Source: an uncultured Chloroflexota bacterium
Lineage (GTDB): Bacteria > Chloroflexota > Chloroflexia > Chloroflexales > Roseiflexaceae
NCBI GenBank assembly: GCA_937876225.1
Contig: CALFIC010000085.1
Span: 1 to 42,033, forward strand
Length of the DNA stretch: 42,033 nt
Direction of reading: 5' to 3'
This document shows positions 1 through 8,552 of the stretch, one piece after another (position 1 is the stretch's first letter; every line of letters starts with the position of its first letter). A program made the position numbers and the translations under genes. The notes under the pieces are model-generated. The model saw nothing but the letters and a program-made list of their open reading frames with translations. It did no database searches and had not been told where the DNA came from.

Positions 1-107
1 GCGTGCATCGGCCCGACGGCCTCAACGATCTGGTCGCCGAGCGCGCTGAGCTCGTCAAGGCGGCGTGCCGCAAGCTGCGACAGGCGCGAATGCAAAAGCG
101 CCGGCAT
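1..107 (-). CDS. N-terminus of an unidentified protein, running off the left end
   Basis: An ATG at 107 on the minus strand opens a frame with no stop to the window edge. It encodes about 35 residues beginning MPALLHSRLSQLAARRLDEL, a regular amphipathic helix rich in Leu, Ala and Arg, and its codon use looks more like coding sequence than the overlapping end of the upstream glycosyltransferase. It would overlap that gene by 53 bp, unusual beside the 4-bp overlaps elsewhere in the cluster. Two readings are possible: a separate downstream gene of the polysaccharide operon, or a frameshifted continuation of the glycosyltransferase. No function can be assigned from so short a fragment. Confidence 0.45.
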   Translation of the reverse strand, partial: MPALLHSRLSQLAARRLDELSALGDQIVEAVGPMH

Positions 108-1173
108 CGGCGGCGGTGCGCCAGTCAAACTGTTGGGCGCGTTGGCTCCCTGCATCACGTAGTTGCTGTTGGCGGGGTTTGTCGTCCCACAAGCTAGCAA
201 TATACTGCGCTAATTGTACGGGGTCGTGCATATCACACAAAACGGCGGCGTCACCCACCACCGCACGAATGGCGGGATGGGGGTGGCAGATAATTGGCAC
301 ACGACTCGCCAAGGCTTCTACGAGCGGTAATCCAAATCCTTCGGCTAATGACGGCAACACAAATAATGTAGCATGCTGGTAGAGTGCAACCAACAACGCA
401 TCATCGGGCGCAGTAATCGCCACGATGGGAAGCTGTTGGTAGCGTGCGTCGCGCCACGGTTGCGGCCGGCGGTCACTAAATTGCCCTACCAATACTAATT
501 GACTCTGCGCAGGGATGGCACCACTCATATAGGCATCAGCCCAGGCTGCCACCAGCGTGGCGAGATTTTTGTGTGCTTGATTGGAACTGACACACAAACA
601 AAATGGCCCCGTGATGGTTGCTGGTAATTGGTGGGTATTATTGTTAGAGGTAAAAAACTGGGCTGCGACACCATTGGTAATGGCATGCACGGTGCGCTGT
701 GGCCAGAGTTGGGCACTGACTTGTTGCGCCGCATGCGCCGATACGCTGGTGATAGCGTTCGCGCGTAATGCTACCAGCGTGAGCGCCCCCCGCAATCCGA
801 TTTGGACCCACCATGATGCGGGGGTGGTGAGTGGGATGACATCATGGATGGTGACCAACAGTTTACAGGGAATCGGTACCATTGGTATGCGTAGATAGGG
901 TGTATAAAACCAATCTGCATGGGTTGTGGCGATGATCCGGCGCATCTGCCACGCTTCAGTGAGGCTAAATGGTGACGCATTGAGTAAGTGGTGGTGGACT
1001 TTGGGGTTAACAGCCGGGATAGTGAGATGGGTATTGTTGTTGCGGGGATTGATGAGCAAATCAAGTTGCTCGATTTGGGGGTGCTGGGCGAATTCTTGGG
1101 CGAGGGCCGTGACCATCCGTCCGATACCAGGGAATTTGTCGCTGGCATAGCGTAAATCGACACACAACTTCAT
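55..1173 (-). CDS. Glycosyltransferase family 4 (GT-B fold)
   Basis: Encodes 372 aa. It probably transfers a sugar from a nucleotide-sugar donor to a growing exopolysaccharide on the cytoplasmic side of the membrane. The N-terminus MKLCVDLRYASDKFPGIGRM fits the GT4 acceptor domain with its glycine-rich loop, and the C-terminal half holds the donor-site signature EGFGLPLVEALA preceded by FVLPSL. The ATG at 1173 was chosen because it forms a 4-bp ATGA overlap with the upstream GT2 stop; an open frame continues to 1323 but lies inside that gene. The last 16 residues (AGAFAFAPVAACGTPP) are not like a GT4 tail, and another reading frame looks coding there, so a late frameshift is possible. The exact sugar is unknown. 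Confidence 0.85.
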   Translation of the reverse strand: MKLCVDLRYASDKFPGIGRMVTALAQEFAQHPQIEQLDLLINPRNNNTHLTIPAVNPKVHHHLLNASPFSLTEAWQMRRIIATTHADWFYTPYLRIPMVPIPCKLLVTIHDVIPLTTPASWWVQIGLRGALTLVALRANAITSVSAHAAQQVSAQLWPQRTVHAITNGVAAQFFTSNNNTHQLPATITGPFCLCVSSNQAHKNLATLVAAWADAYMSGAIPAQSQLVLVGQFSDRRPQPWRDARYQQLPIVAITAPDDALLVALYQHATLFVLPSLAEGFGLPLVEALASRVPIICHPHPAIRAVVGDAAVLCDMHDPVQLAQYIASLWDDKPRQQQLRDAGSQRAQQFDWRTAADAGAFAFAPVAACGTPP

Positions 1174-2033
1174 GACCGGTACCACCCAATCACATAGCCG
1201 ATGGCGCTGGCATATGACGCCAATGCTTTGAGTGGGTACCAGCCGATGCGCCATTGGGGTGCGCCATATGAATAGGGGATGACGGTGTGGATGGGGATGA
1301 TGATGGTGCGAAAAAACAGCCACAGCGCTGCGTGAATCGGGGTATGAAAAAAATTCCCCCCGCGCGCACGAGTTGGATCATGGCGGACTTCTTGGGCGTG
1401 CCCAATGCCGTAGGCCACATGTTTGCGCCATAAGGCACTGAGCGTGGCCGGTGCCGGGTGATAGACCCAGGTATTGGCGACGAGCAACAGATTACCGGCA
1501 CCCATAGGATGCGGTGTGCGGCGCGTCCGTACAAAGAACTCACTGTCGACACCGCGACTGAGATTGGCATCAAATCCCCCTACCGCGTCAAACCACGCCC
1601 GTGACATCAGGCAACAAGTGGTGGTGATATCACAATAAAAACTTGGGGGGTCGGGATTCGTGATGGTGTCATGGGACACTACTGGATGGACGATGCGGGC
1701 GACCTGGTTGGCGACGGCTCGTTGGAAGGATGGCGCATCGGGTGGGAGGATCCGTGCGCTTCCTACAATGACAATCCCCGGTTGTTGGGCTGCGGTAAAT
1801 AATCGTTCGATGAGTTCAGGATGCCCAAGCACGGCGTCATCGTCGACAAACAATAGCCACTCGGCAGTGCTTTGGGCAACTCCTTGGTTGCGGGCACGGC
1901 CGTTGGGGCTGACACCGTGCACCACCACCAACTCGTCAACCTGACGAGTTTGGTTGTGGATGGCAGTCAGCACGGGGGCAGGCACCGTGGCGCCAATACA
2001 GGGGATGATGACGGCGATACGTGGATGCGACAT
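1170..2033 (-). CDS. Glycosyltransferase family 2
   Basis: Encodes 287 aa. The GT-A fold is indicated by the N-terminal IAVIIPCIG strand, the nucleotide/metal motif FVDDDAVLG, and GGFDANLSRGVDSEFF in the acceptor region. A hydrophobic stretch near the C-terminus suggests membrane association. The protein probably adds a sugar to a lipid-linked or surface polysaccharide. The start is set at the ATG at 2033 rather than an in-frame TTG at 2048; neither has a clear Shine-Dalgarno. The gene sits between two GT4 genes on the same strand: 36 bp separate it from the upstream one, and its stop overlaps the start of the downstream one (ATGA). Confidence 0.83.
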   Translation of the reverse strand: MSHPRIAVIIPCIGATVPAPVLTAIHNQTRQVDELVVVHGVSPNGRARNQGVAQSTAEWLLFVDDDAVLGHPELIERLFTAAQQPGIVIVGSARILPPDAPSFQRAVANQVARIVHPVVSHDTITNPDPPSFYCDITTTCCLMSRAWFDAVGGFDANLSRGVDSEFFVRTRRTPHPMGAGNLLLVANTWVYHPAPATLSALWRKHVAYGIGHAQEVRHDPTRARGGNFFHTPIHAALWLFFRTIIIPIHTVIPYSYGAPQWRIGWYPLKALASYASAIGYVIGWYRS

Positions 2034-2069
2034 AGGCGATGTACTCAAATAGTGTTTTATTATGATGCA

Positions 2070-3233
2070 CTATACACGATATAGTGGTGTGGATTGTGGG
2101 CGATAGCAGTCTATTGTGTGTTTGTGCCATTGGGTTACCGAGAAGCGTTGACTCACCCGTGTACGAGCGTTAATTCCCATGGTGATGCGTAATTCGTGGT
2201 CATTAAATGTCCGCATAATAGCGGATGCCAAAGCATCGGCATCCCCTGGACGAACCAACAATCCACTGGCGTTGGCTTCGATGACTTCTTGTACGTTTGG
2301 AATTGCACTTGCAATGACGGGGCGCTCTAGTGCCATGGCATTCAATAGATGGAACGACATCCCTTCATGGATGGATGGATGGATATAGATATCAACGAGC
2401 GCTAATAAATAACGCTCATCTTCGAGTGATGATAAAAAATGTATATGATCCGGGTGATTACTTTTGCGCGCAAGTGCCTGTAAATTGCTTATCTCTAATC
2501 CAGAACCGACTAGTACAAGGTGTGTATCGGGATATTGTTGCCATACACTGCGCATTGCGTTTATCAGAAATGAATGACCTTTGTCAGGAATCCACGAACC
2601 AATCGCAGCAATTATACTGCCTTGCTCAGGCAATTGATAATCTGCGCGGGTACGACGATTAATGTGATGTACTGCATAATGTGCCGCATCAATGCCAATC
2701 GGAATAACTTCAATATGTGTGGCAGGGAGTTGGTAACTTGATTGAATATGCTGTTTGACCGTCGCAGTAGGGACAATTATGGTGTGGATTGTTTGGATGA
2801 TTCGTTGATTTATGAATTTCGCAAAAAAAGCAGATTTATTTGCAAGTGTATTGGATGTGGTGGTAGCTATTGACATGACGCGACATGAAACGTTTGCTAA
2901 CCACATCGCAATTTGACTATCGCGGTCACTCGTGGGTGTGTTCGCTAATAAATGGACAATAGTGGGTTGGAGTTCACGTAAATAGGCAATCATTGTGCGG
3001 ATATGTAAGAGCTGTGATGCATTGGCTGGCATGTCTAGCGAAATGATTTCGATGTCGTTGTGCTGTGCCGCAATCGCATGAAGTTCAGGGAGAAACGTCG
3101 TGGTTTGATTGACGATGACGATGCGATATGATAAATGCCTGATTTCCGGTAGCAGGTGATACAAATAATCGTAGGTTTCTGCAGTCGCGTTGTGGCCGAT
3201 TATATACAAAAGCACGTTGCGCTGATGTTGCAT
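2070..3233 (-). CDS. Glycosyltransferase family 4
   Basis: Encodes 387 aa. The donor-binding region reads IYIHPSIHEGMSFHLLNAMA, a GT4 E-x7-E type motif, followed by the usual GLLVRPGDADALASAI stretch. The ATG at 3233 is preceded by AAGGA about 10 nt upstream. It probably acts in polysaccharide assembly with its neighbours. The gene is visibly more AT-rich than the rest of the cluster (20 G+C in the 60 bases 2401-2460 by hand count) and uses many ATA, TTA and AAT codons, which together with the AT-rich gap upstream suggests separate acquisition. It is first in a second transcription unit running left to GT2 and GT4. Confidence 0.85.
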   Translation of the reverse strand: MQHQRNVLLYIIGHNATAETYDYLYHLLPEIRHLSYRIVIVNQTTTFLPELHAIAAQHNDIEIISLDMPANASQLLHIRTMIAYLRELQPTIVHLLANTPTSDRDSQIAMWLANVSCRVMSIATTTSNTLANKSAFFAKFINQRIIQTIHTIIVPTATVKQHIQSSYQLPATHIEVIPIGIDAAHYAVHHINRRTRADYQLPEQGSIIAAIGSWIPDKGHSFLINAMRSVWQQYPDTHLVLVGSGLEISNLQALARKSNHPDHIHFLSSLEDERYLLALVDIYIHPSIHEGMSFHLLNAMALERPVIASAIPNVQEVIEANASGLLVRPGDADALASAIMRTFNDHELRITMGINARTRVSQRFSVTQWHKHTIDCYRPQSTPLYRV

Positions 3234-3531
3234 TGTTCGTTTATTCCTTTTGATGATAATAATAAAATAATACGCTGATTATTGATTTTATACAACAGCA
3301 TTGCATTTATTGGGCAATCATCGAATGTATAAGTTTTATTTTTTTATACAAAAAACGATACATCACATTGGAAAATGGGCTTTAAAATAGATTATTTTCT
3401 AAACATATGTAATGGAGTATGATATGGGGAAATTAACGTTGATTATTTCATTACGAATTACATAAACGTAGGCATATCAACGCAGAAGTCATACTAATTT
3501 GGTATGACTACTTTTGACAGTTGAGAGGATG
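3234..3531. other. AT-rich intergenic stretch splitting the polysaccharide cluster
   Basis: About 300 bp without a gene, very AT-rich (14 G+C in 3301-3360 by hand count). It should hold the promoter of the GT4 gene at 2070-3233, but several AT-rich hexamers are possible and none is clearly best. Its right end carries the hairpin at 3487-3509. No open frame of convincing composition was seen. Confidence 0.5.
3487..3509 (-). terminator. Hairpin downstream of the GT2 gene
   Basis: AGTCATAC (3487-3494) pairs perfectly with GTATGACT (3502-3509) around a 7-nt loop, 22 bp after the stop of the GT2 gene at 3532. There is no strong U-run, so it is either a weak terminator or an RNA 3'-end stabiliser. 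Confidence 0.45.
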
Positions 3532-4341
3532 TTATTTTTTTGGCGAAAGGAAGGTGCGCCGCAATGCGAGTGTCTGCGGTAAGCGCATGAGATTCCACCA
3601 CAATGCGCGTACGAGGTGCTGTGGTTGCCGGCGTACCGCCCGCAATGGCCAGGCAATGATTTGGCGGAGCACAAACCAACCAATCGTCGGCCAAGATTGC
3701 GTTTTGAGGTGGGCATAGATGCCGTTGCGGATATAGTGGTGGATCCAACGGGCACTACCACCACCACTCCCGCCGCGGATATGATCGATGGCGGTATCGC
3801 AGGCGACTACGGTGCGGCGGCCAGATTTTTGGGCGCGCCAACATAAATCGGTATCTTCCCAATACAAAAAAATCGCTTCGTCGAAGCCCCCTAACGCATC
3901 CCAATCACGCCGACGCATCATCATTGCAGCCCCAGGCAGGGTGGGGCGGTCGGCGATGCCGGGCTGTAAAGTTCGTTGTTCGCCTGGGTAGAGTGTTTCG
4001 GGGGCAATACAAGCCACCTCGGGATGGGCTTCGAGGTGGGCAATGAGTTGGTATAGCCACCCTTCACGCACCGTAATATCTGGGTTGAGAAAGATGACGT
4101 ATTCCCCGCTGGCCTGCGCCGCACCGCGATTACAGGCGCTTCCATAGCCGATATTGGTTGGCAACACAATCCATGTCGCATCGGGCAAATATTGCCACGG
4201 CGTATCGTGCGAGGCATTATCAACGGCGATGAGCTCGTAGGCCGGCATGTTTTTGTCATGCGCTAACGATGCCGCAAATAACGGCAACAGTGCTGCACTA
4301 TTGTATGTGACAAGGATGAGCGATACCTGTGGCGTAATCAT
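3532..4341 (-). CDS. Glycosyltransferase family 2 (rhamnosyltransferase-like)
   Basis: Encodes 269 aa. It matches the GT2 subgroup often annotated as rhamnosyltransferases: VSLILVTYNSA at the N-terminus, VDNASHD, NIGYGSACNRGA, the metal-binding FLNPDI, then GGFDEAIFLYWEDTDLCWRA in the second half. These are the donor-site Asp residues and the catalytic-base region of the family. The substrate is not visible from sequence. The ATG at 4341 overlaps the stop of the upstream GT4 by 4 bp (ATGA), so it is the last gene of the chain polymerase, uridine kinase, GT4, GT2. A hairpin follows the stop. Confidence 0.88.
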   Translation of the reverse strand: MITPQVSLILVTYNSAALLPLFAASLAHDKNMPAYELIAVDNASHDTPWQYLPDATWIVLPTNIGYGSACNRGAAQASGEYVIFLNPDITVREGWLYQLIAHLEAHPEVACIAPETLYPGEQRTLQPGIADRPTLPGAAMMMRRRDWDALGGFDEAIFLYWEDTDLCWRAQKSGRRTVVACDTAIDHIRGGSGGGSARWIHHYIRNGIYAHLKTQSWPTIGWFVLRQIIAWPLRAVRRQPQHLVRALWWNLMRLPQTLALRRTFLSPKK

Positions 4342-5387
4342 GATGGTGATGTGAGTTGGGTAAACAAGGTAATGAATTGTTGGCCAACGTGAGCCCAGGT
4401 GTGATTGGCCAGCGCGCGTTGTGCCGTGCTACCGATCTGACTGCGGTTGGGGTTGGCGAGAGCCCGCTCAATGGTCTGAATCAGTGAATTACTGTTGTCG
4501 GCATGGAACACAAACCCCGTCACGCCGTCACGTACTTGTTCGAGCAACGGCGGTAAATTGGGTACCACACAGACAATCCCGGCGGCTTGTGCCGCTACCA
4601 ACATCCCCGATGTGGTAATCGAACGATACGGCAACACCAATAAATCACAGGCTGCTAAATAGCGGGCCGCTTCTTCGTCGGGCAAAAATCGTGGCCGGAT
4701 GGTGACATTGATGCGTCGGGCCGTGTGCTGATGGATTTCAGAGAGATAAACGGTGTCAGCGGCGTGCCCCGCAATCACCAAATGGGCATGAGGGAGTAAT
4801 TCCATGGCATCTATTAAGGTTTCGATCCCTTTGTAGCGCCGAATCATGCCGAGATAGAGCAACAACGGGGCATCGAGTGTCAACCCGAGCTGTTGGCGGG
4901 CAAGTTGATGGGGTGGCAACGGTCCAAATGGTAATGTGCTATGACCATGCGGAATCACATTAATCGGTGTGGTGGTGCCATATTGCTCGAGGAGCAATGC
5001 ACGCGTGGCATGATGATGCACCGTCACCGCGTGGCATTGGTTGAGGACATGTTGTGTGGTACGACTGGCAATATCGGGATGCAGGCATTCGTGGGGAGTT
5101 GCATTGTGGACCGTCCATACAATGGTAACCCCCCGCCAGCGCAACAACATCAATAACATAATCCAGGCAATATAACGGAACCAAGTAGTGAGTTTGGATG
5201 GACGTTGTACCACTTCGTCAAAAAAATGTAAGTGCAAAATCCGTGCCCCCTGCCCAAATAATAGGGCGGGGATGGCGCGGCGTGGTGAGCGCCGGTCAAT
5301 GGTGAAATGTGGCTCCAACACACGGTAGAGCTCGTCGAGGTAGGGACTATACGCAAGTGTGGGGGGAAAGGGATGAATAATCGTCAT
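4338..5387 (-). CDS. Glycosyltransferase family 4
   Basis: Encodes 349 aa. The N-terminal half carries TVHNATPHE and the second half has LLYLGMIRRYKGIETLIDAM followed by LLVLPYRSITTSGMLVAA, which together match the GT4 Rossmann domain and donor-site loop; the usual first Glu of the EX7E motif is replaced around RSITTSG. An N-terminal hydrophobic segment (WIMLLMLLRW) may contact the membrane. It is joined to the uridine kinase upstream and to the GT2 downstream by 4-bp overlaps, indicating translational coupling and a common role in surface polysaccharide synthesis. The exact sugar and linkage are unknown. Confidence 0.82.
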   Translation of the reverse strand: MTIIHPFPPTLAYSPYLDELYRVLEPHFTIDRRSPRRAIPALLFGQGARILHLHFFDEVVQRPSKLTTWFRYIAWIMLLMLLRWRGVTIVWTVHNATPHECLHPDIASRTTQHVLNQCHAVTVHHHATRALLLEQYGTTTPINVIPHGHSTLPFGPLPPHQLARQQLGLTLDAPLLLYLGMIRRYKGIETLIDAMELLPHAHLVIAGHAADTVYLSEIHQHTARRINVTIRPRFLPDEEAARYLAACDLLVLPYRSITTSGMLVAAQAAGIVCVVPNLPPLLEQVRDGVTGFVFHADNSNSLIQTIERALANPNRSQIGSTAQRALANHTWAHVGQQFITLFTQLTSPS

Positions 5388-6025
5388 ATTCCCTCTTTTC
5401 CGTCTGGCGTCGTACTGAGTAATTGCCGAATATGATTGGTGATGAGATTGACTGCCGGTGTGACATCGTTGATCCCTGGGATGATAAGGTCGGCGTAGCT
5501 CCGTGACGGCTCAACAAACGCATGATGCATGGGCCGCACCGTCGCCAAATATTGCTGACAGACTGACTTGACATCGCGCCCACGTTCCTGCGTATCACGC
5601 AAAATGCGCCGGAGCAGACGAATGTCGTCAGCCACTTCGATGAAGATGCGTACATTCATGCGGGCACGTACTGCCGCTGACACAAACAACAAAATCCCAT
5701 CGAGCAAAATAATCGGGCGCGGTTGCACCACGTGCCCCCCACCCACCCGCGTATATTGCACGAAATCATAATTGGGTAGGGTGATGGCGTGACCGCCAAT
5801 CAGTTGATCGAGGTGGGCCAGAAATAAATCGGTGTCAAAGGCATCGGGGTGATCAAAATTCTCCGCTTGACGTTCGGCGAGGGTCAGATGCCCCAAATCG
5901 CAATAATAGGCATCGTACGGCAACCAGGCAATGGCATCGGCACCAATTTGATCAATAATCTGTTGCGCGATGGTGGTTTTGCCGGCACCACTCCCTCCGG
6001 CAATGCCAATCACAAACGGCGTCAT
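5384..6025 (-). CDS. udk: Uridine kinase
   Basis: Encodes 213 aa, the normal length for bacterial uridine kinase. The P-loop GGSGAGKTT occupies residues 10-18; DAYYCDLGHLTLAERQAENF and FDHPDAFD match the substrate-binding region of the phosphoribulokinase/uridine kinase family, and IILLDGILLF is the Walker B-like strand. It phosphorylates uridine or cytidine with a nucleoside triphosphate, feeding the UTP pool used for UDP-sugars. Its location is notable: it is locked between a polysaccharide polymerase gene and a GT4 gene by 4-bp overlaps on both sides, suggesting that nucleotide salvage is co-expressed with polysaccharide synthesis. A different kinase substrate cannot be excluded. Confidence 0.88.
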   Translation of the reverse strand: MTPFVIGIAGGSGAGKTTIAQQIIDQIGADAIAWLPYDAYYCDLGHLTLAERQAENFDHPDAFDTDLFLAHLDQLIGGHAITLPNYDFVQYTRVGGGHVVQPRPIILLDGILLFVSAAVRARMNVRIFIEVADDIRLLRRILRDTQERGRDVKSVCQQYLATVRPMHHAFVEPSRSYADLIIPGINDVTPAVNLITNHIRQLLSTTPDGKEGI

Positions 6026-7476
6026 ACTTCCTCATTCGGCTGGGCACTATTGCGAGCGACTGCCAGCATTAATCCAATCGTGCACCACAGCAACGCCGTC
6101 ATATGACTAAATTCAATATTGAAAAAATAATGATCGAGCAATCCTACCGCCAACGCTGCAACTACCCCTGCTTGTAATCCTATCAGCCAGCTGGCGTGGA
6201 CTTCGTCGTTGTGGGCGATGGCCAGCCCCAAACTGCGCCAGCTCTGCACAAACAAGCTAGCCATTAGTCCCAAAAACGCCAGTAATCCGATGATGCCGAT
6301 GCGTTGCGCAATGGCCAGGTAAATACTCGACACTCCGGCCACCAAATCGATGTCTGGCGCCTTGCCAAAGCCAATCCCAAAAAACGGATAGGCTTGGATA
6401 ACGGCGATGGCGTTGTTGTATTCGGCAAGGCGCATTTGATTGGCGCGGTCTTGGAATTGCACGCCTTGCACCACCCGATTGACGAATTGCTCGCCAACCC
6501 CCACAAAGACCAACAAAATAGTTGCCAGGATGCCACAACCAAGAATCAACCACCACAAACGCCGATAGCGCACGGTAGCCACATAAATTGCAGCGATGAT
6601 GAGACCACCAAGGGCAGCCCGTGAAAACGTCAAAAAGAGCGCCACGACGATGATTCCCGTAATCATGACGATAATTCGGCGTGAAAAAACTGGCCGTGCC
6701 ACGATCAACTGTGTGGCAGCTACGGCTCCAATCAGTGCCAACATCCCCCCATAACTATTGGGGTCGACACATAGCCCAATGGCGCGCATCAGTCCGCTGG
6801 TATCATCCTCGACATAGCGCAAAATCCGGCCACTGGTAGGGTAGCCGATGCGCCCAAACAACACTAAAAACTGTTGTGAAATAGTCGCTGGAATCACATA
6901 CAGTACTAATCCGATTAATGCTGAAATCGTGCCACCAATTAACAATAAGCGCATCGCCCAGCGGATGTCTGCTTCGCTTTTGATGGTGTCAAGTACTACA
7001 AACATCACTAAAATACCCAACAAAAATTTGGCGTAATTATGCAACGTCGTCGCATCAGGCAGCCCTTTGGCGCCAAGGAATAAGGCAAACAAGGTGAAGC
7101 CAATAAACGCAATTATCGCTGGTGCAAAAGGTGAAAAATCAAATTTGTAATCGATGCTGGTCAAGGCATTGATGAGCCGCATACCAATCAATGCGACAAT
7201 TGCAACCGACAATAGCGATGGCGTAACGACCGCTCGGAAAGGCAACGTCCCAAACGGCAATACCGTGATCAACAACACCATGACGGTCAACATTACCCGG
7301 ACATTGCCCAGCATTTTGTAGGTTAGTGCGAGGCTGGCAATCACTACAAACGGCACCCAAAAATAACTATAGACGAGCAACGCTGCCCCGCCAAGGCACA
7401 ACGCGACGGCCACCGCAATCGCACTGATAAGTTTGGTGGTGTCAGTTGAAATTGAGCCGAATCGCGGTAATTGCAT
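6022..7476 (-). CDS. O-antigen ligase/polymerase-like membrane protein
   Basis: Encodes 484 aa with about 10-12 hydrophobic segments. The large loop before the last helices contains AYPFFGIGFGKAPDID, the Wzy_C/O-antigen ligase signature, followed by IAQRIGIIGLLAFLGL. Such proteins polymerise or ligate lipid-linked glycan units on the outer face of the cytoplasmic membrane. In a probably monoderm organism a capsule or exopolysaccharide polymerase is more likely than a true lipopolysaccharide ligase. The ATG at 7476 was chosen because it lies 3 bp after the stop of the HEAT-like gene; an upstream frame to 7572 would overlap that gene. Its stop overlaps the uridine kinase start by 4 bp. Confidence 0.82.
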   Translation of the reverse strand: MQLPRFGSISTDTTKLISAIAVAVALCLGGAALLVYSYFWVPFVVIASLALTYKMLGNVRVMLTVMVLLITVLPFGTLPFRAVVTPSLLSVAIVALIGMRLINALTSIDYKFDFSPFAPAIIAFIGFTLFALFLGAKGLPDATTLHNYAKFLLGILVMFVVLDTIKSEADIRWAMRLLLIGGTISALIGLVLYVIPATISQQFLVLFGRIGYPTSGRILRYVEDDTSGLMRAIGLCVDPNSYGGMLALIGAVAATQLIVARPVFSRRIIVMITGIIVVALFLTFSRAALGGLIIAAIYVATVRYRRLWWLILGCGILATILLVFVGVGEQFVNRVVQGVQFQDRANQMRLAEYNNAIAVIQAYPFFGIGFGKAPDIDLVAGVSSIYLAIAQRIGIIGLLAFLGLMASLFVQSWRSLGLAIAHNDEVHASWLIGLQAGVVAALAVGLLDHYFFNIEFSHMTALLWCTIGLMLAVARNSAQPNEEV

Positions 7477-7478
7477 AT

Positions 7479-8156
7479 TTATGACTGTTCGTACAAATAC
7501 AACGGATCGCGGAATGTGGTGCGGTAAACCGTATCGTTGAGAGCCTGGGTAAATTCTTCGGGGCGGCCACAAATACTCGGGTCAAGGACCCCGGCGGTAT
7601 AGAGTTGACGGACTTGGGTATTGGCAGATTTGCTACGTAATTCAGCAAGTGCGGCCACAATCCACGACCACAATTCACAATCATGGTACGCGTCATGTTC
7701 TGGTGTTGGGAGTGCTTGGCGCAAAATTCGTGTCACCGCACCAGCAGTCAGCGGGTGTAAATGCGCCATCAGACTTAGTAGCGAACTCGCACTTATCCGT
7801 GATGCCCGTGGTGCACTACTGTCATTCAGTAATTCGGCAAATACCGGAATAACCTGTGTTCCGTAAGCAGGGACGGTATATTCAATTAGTTCGTAGATTG
7901 GTTCGAGTTGGTCGTCGTGACGGCGCAAGACGTCACACAAGATAGATATGGTGTCACTATCTCCCCAGCTACTCAAAAACACCAAGGCATGCCCGCGGGC
8001 ATAGGCCTGATTTTCGTCAGCATGAATGCTGATTTTTTGCGCAAGTAATTGACGCAACGGCACGGTTATTTCGGCTTGATGGTGCTGAATTACCTGTATC
8101 AATTGCGGATCGAGTACTGCACCGGCAGTGCGTATCTGTTGAAGTATTTGTTGCAT
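7479..8156 (-). CDS. HEAT-like helical repeat protein of unknown function
   Basis: Encodes 225 aa, nearly all predicted helical, with paired-helix segments such as LRQLLAQKISIHADENQAYARGH (split by an Ala/Gly turn), ALVFLSSWGDSDTISIL and ASSLLSLMAHLHP. The pattern resembles HEAT or DUF1186-type scaffolds that mediate protein contacts. The ATG at 8156 is preferred; an in-frame TTG at 8213 overlaps a possible -35 element. There is no signal peptide. It is the first gene of the minus-strand polysaccharide operon and lies 2 bp from the polymerase gene. A regulatory or assembly role is only inferred from position. Confidence 0.6.
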   Translation of the reverse strand: MQQILQQIRTAGAVLDPQLIQVIQHHQAEITVPLRQLLAQKISIHADENQAYARGHALVFLSSWGDSDTISILCDVLRRHDDQLEPIYELIEYTVPAYGTQVIPVFAELLNDSSAPRASRISASSLLSLMAHLHPLTAGAVTRILRQALPTPEHDAYHDCELWSWIVAALAELRSKSANTQVRQLYTAGVLDPSICGRPEEFTQALNDTVYRTTFRDPLYLYEQS

Positions 8157-8184
8157 AAAAATAGCAGATGACGATTGTTCCACA

Positions 8185-8213
8185 TTAATACTACCACTTG
8201 CTGAATAATGCAA
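8185..8213 (-). promoter_or_regulatory. Possible sigma-70 promoter of the polysaccharide operon
   Basis: On the minus strand TTGCAT (8213-8208) and TATTAA (8190-8185) are separated by exactly 17 bp, with the ATG of the HEAT-like gene about 29 nt after the -10. Each hexamer matches the consensus at only about four positions. Confidence 0.35.
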
Positions 8214-8233
8214 TTATTGTACACCAAAGCGCC

Positions 8234-8552
8234 GACGATCCGTTGCACACGTGGGGCGACGACGCGTGGCACAGGGCGGGCGACGAACCGTTGCACACGG
8301 CGGGCGAATAGCGGCGAATGAATTCGCCGGCATGATTCGCCCATACGGGTACGGTGGTGGCCGACGATGCGTGGCACACGTGGGGCGAATCGCGGCGAAT
8401 CAATTCGCCGGCATGATTCGCCCCTACGGTACGGTGGTGGCCGACGATGCGTGGCATACGTGGGGCGACGATGCGTGGCACACGTGGGGCGACGATGCGT
8501 GGCATACGTGGGGCGAATCGCGGCGAATCAATTCGCCGGTATTATTCACCCC
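8234..8552. repeat. Composite block: seven 24-bp repeats and three long hairpins
   Basis: Seven 24-bp units begin GACGA and, in most copies, end TGGGGC; they lie at 8234, 8258, 8282, 8363, 8443, 8467 and 8491. Three palindromic elements follow groups of units at 8302-8342, 8382-8424 and 8510-8552. The best one (8382-8424) has outer arms GGGGCGAATC/GATTCGCCCC and inner arms CGGCGAAT/ATTCGCCG, so it can fold into a two-step hairpin of about 18 bp. Near-identical 18-20 bp linkers ending GGTGGTGGCC join hairpin to next unit. The last hairpin is decayed on its right arm. It lies in the divergent gap between the polysaccharide operon and the ThuA-like gene. Frames across it give only repetitive peptides, so it is probably a non-coding REP-like array. 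Confidence 0.85.

Noticed and set aside
8234..8552. CRISPR array
   Set aside because: Units abut or are separated by related hairpins and linkers; there are no unique spacers of regular length and no cas genes in the window.
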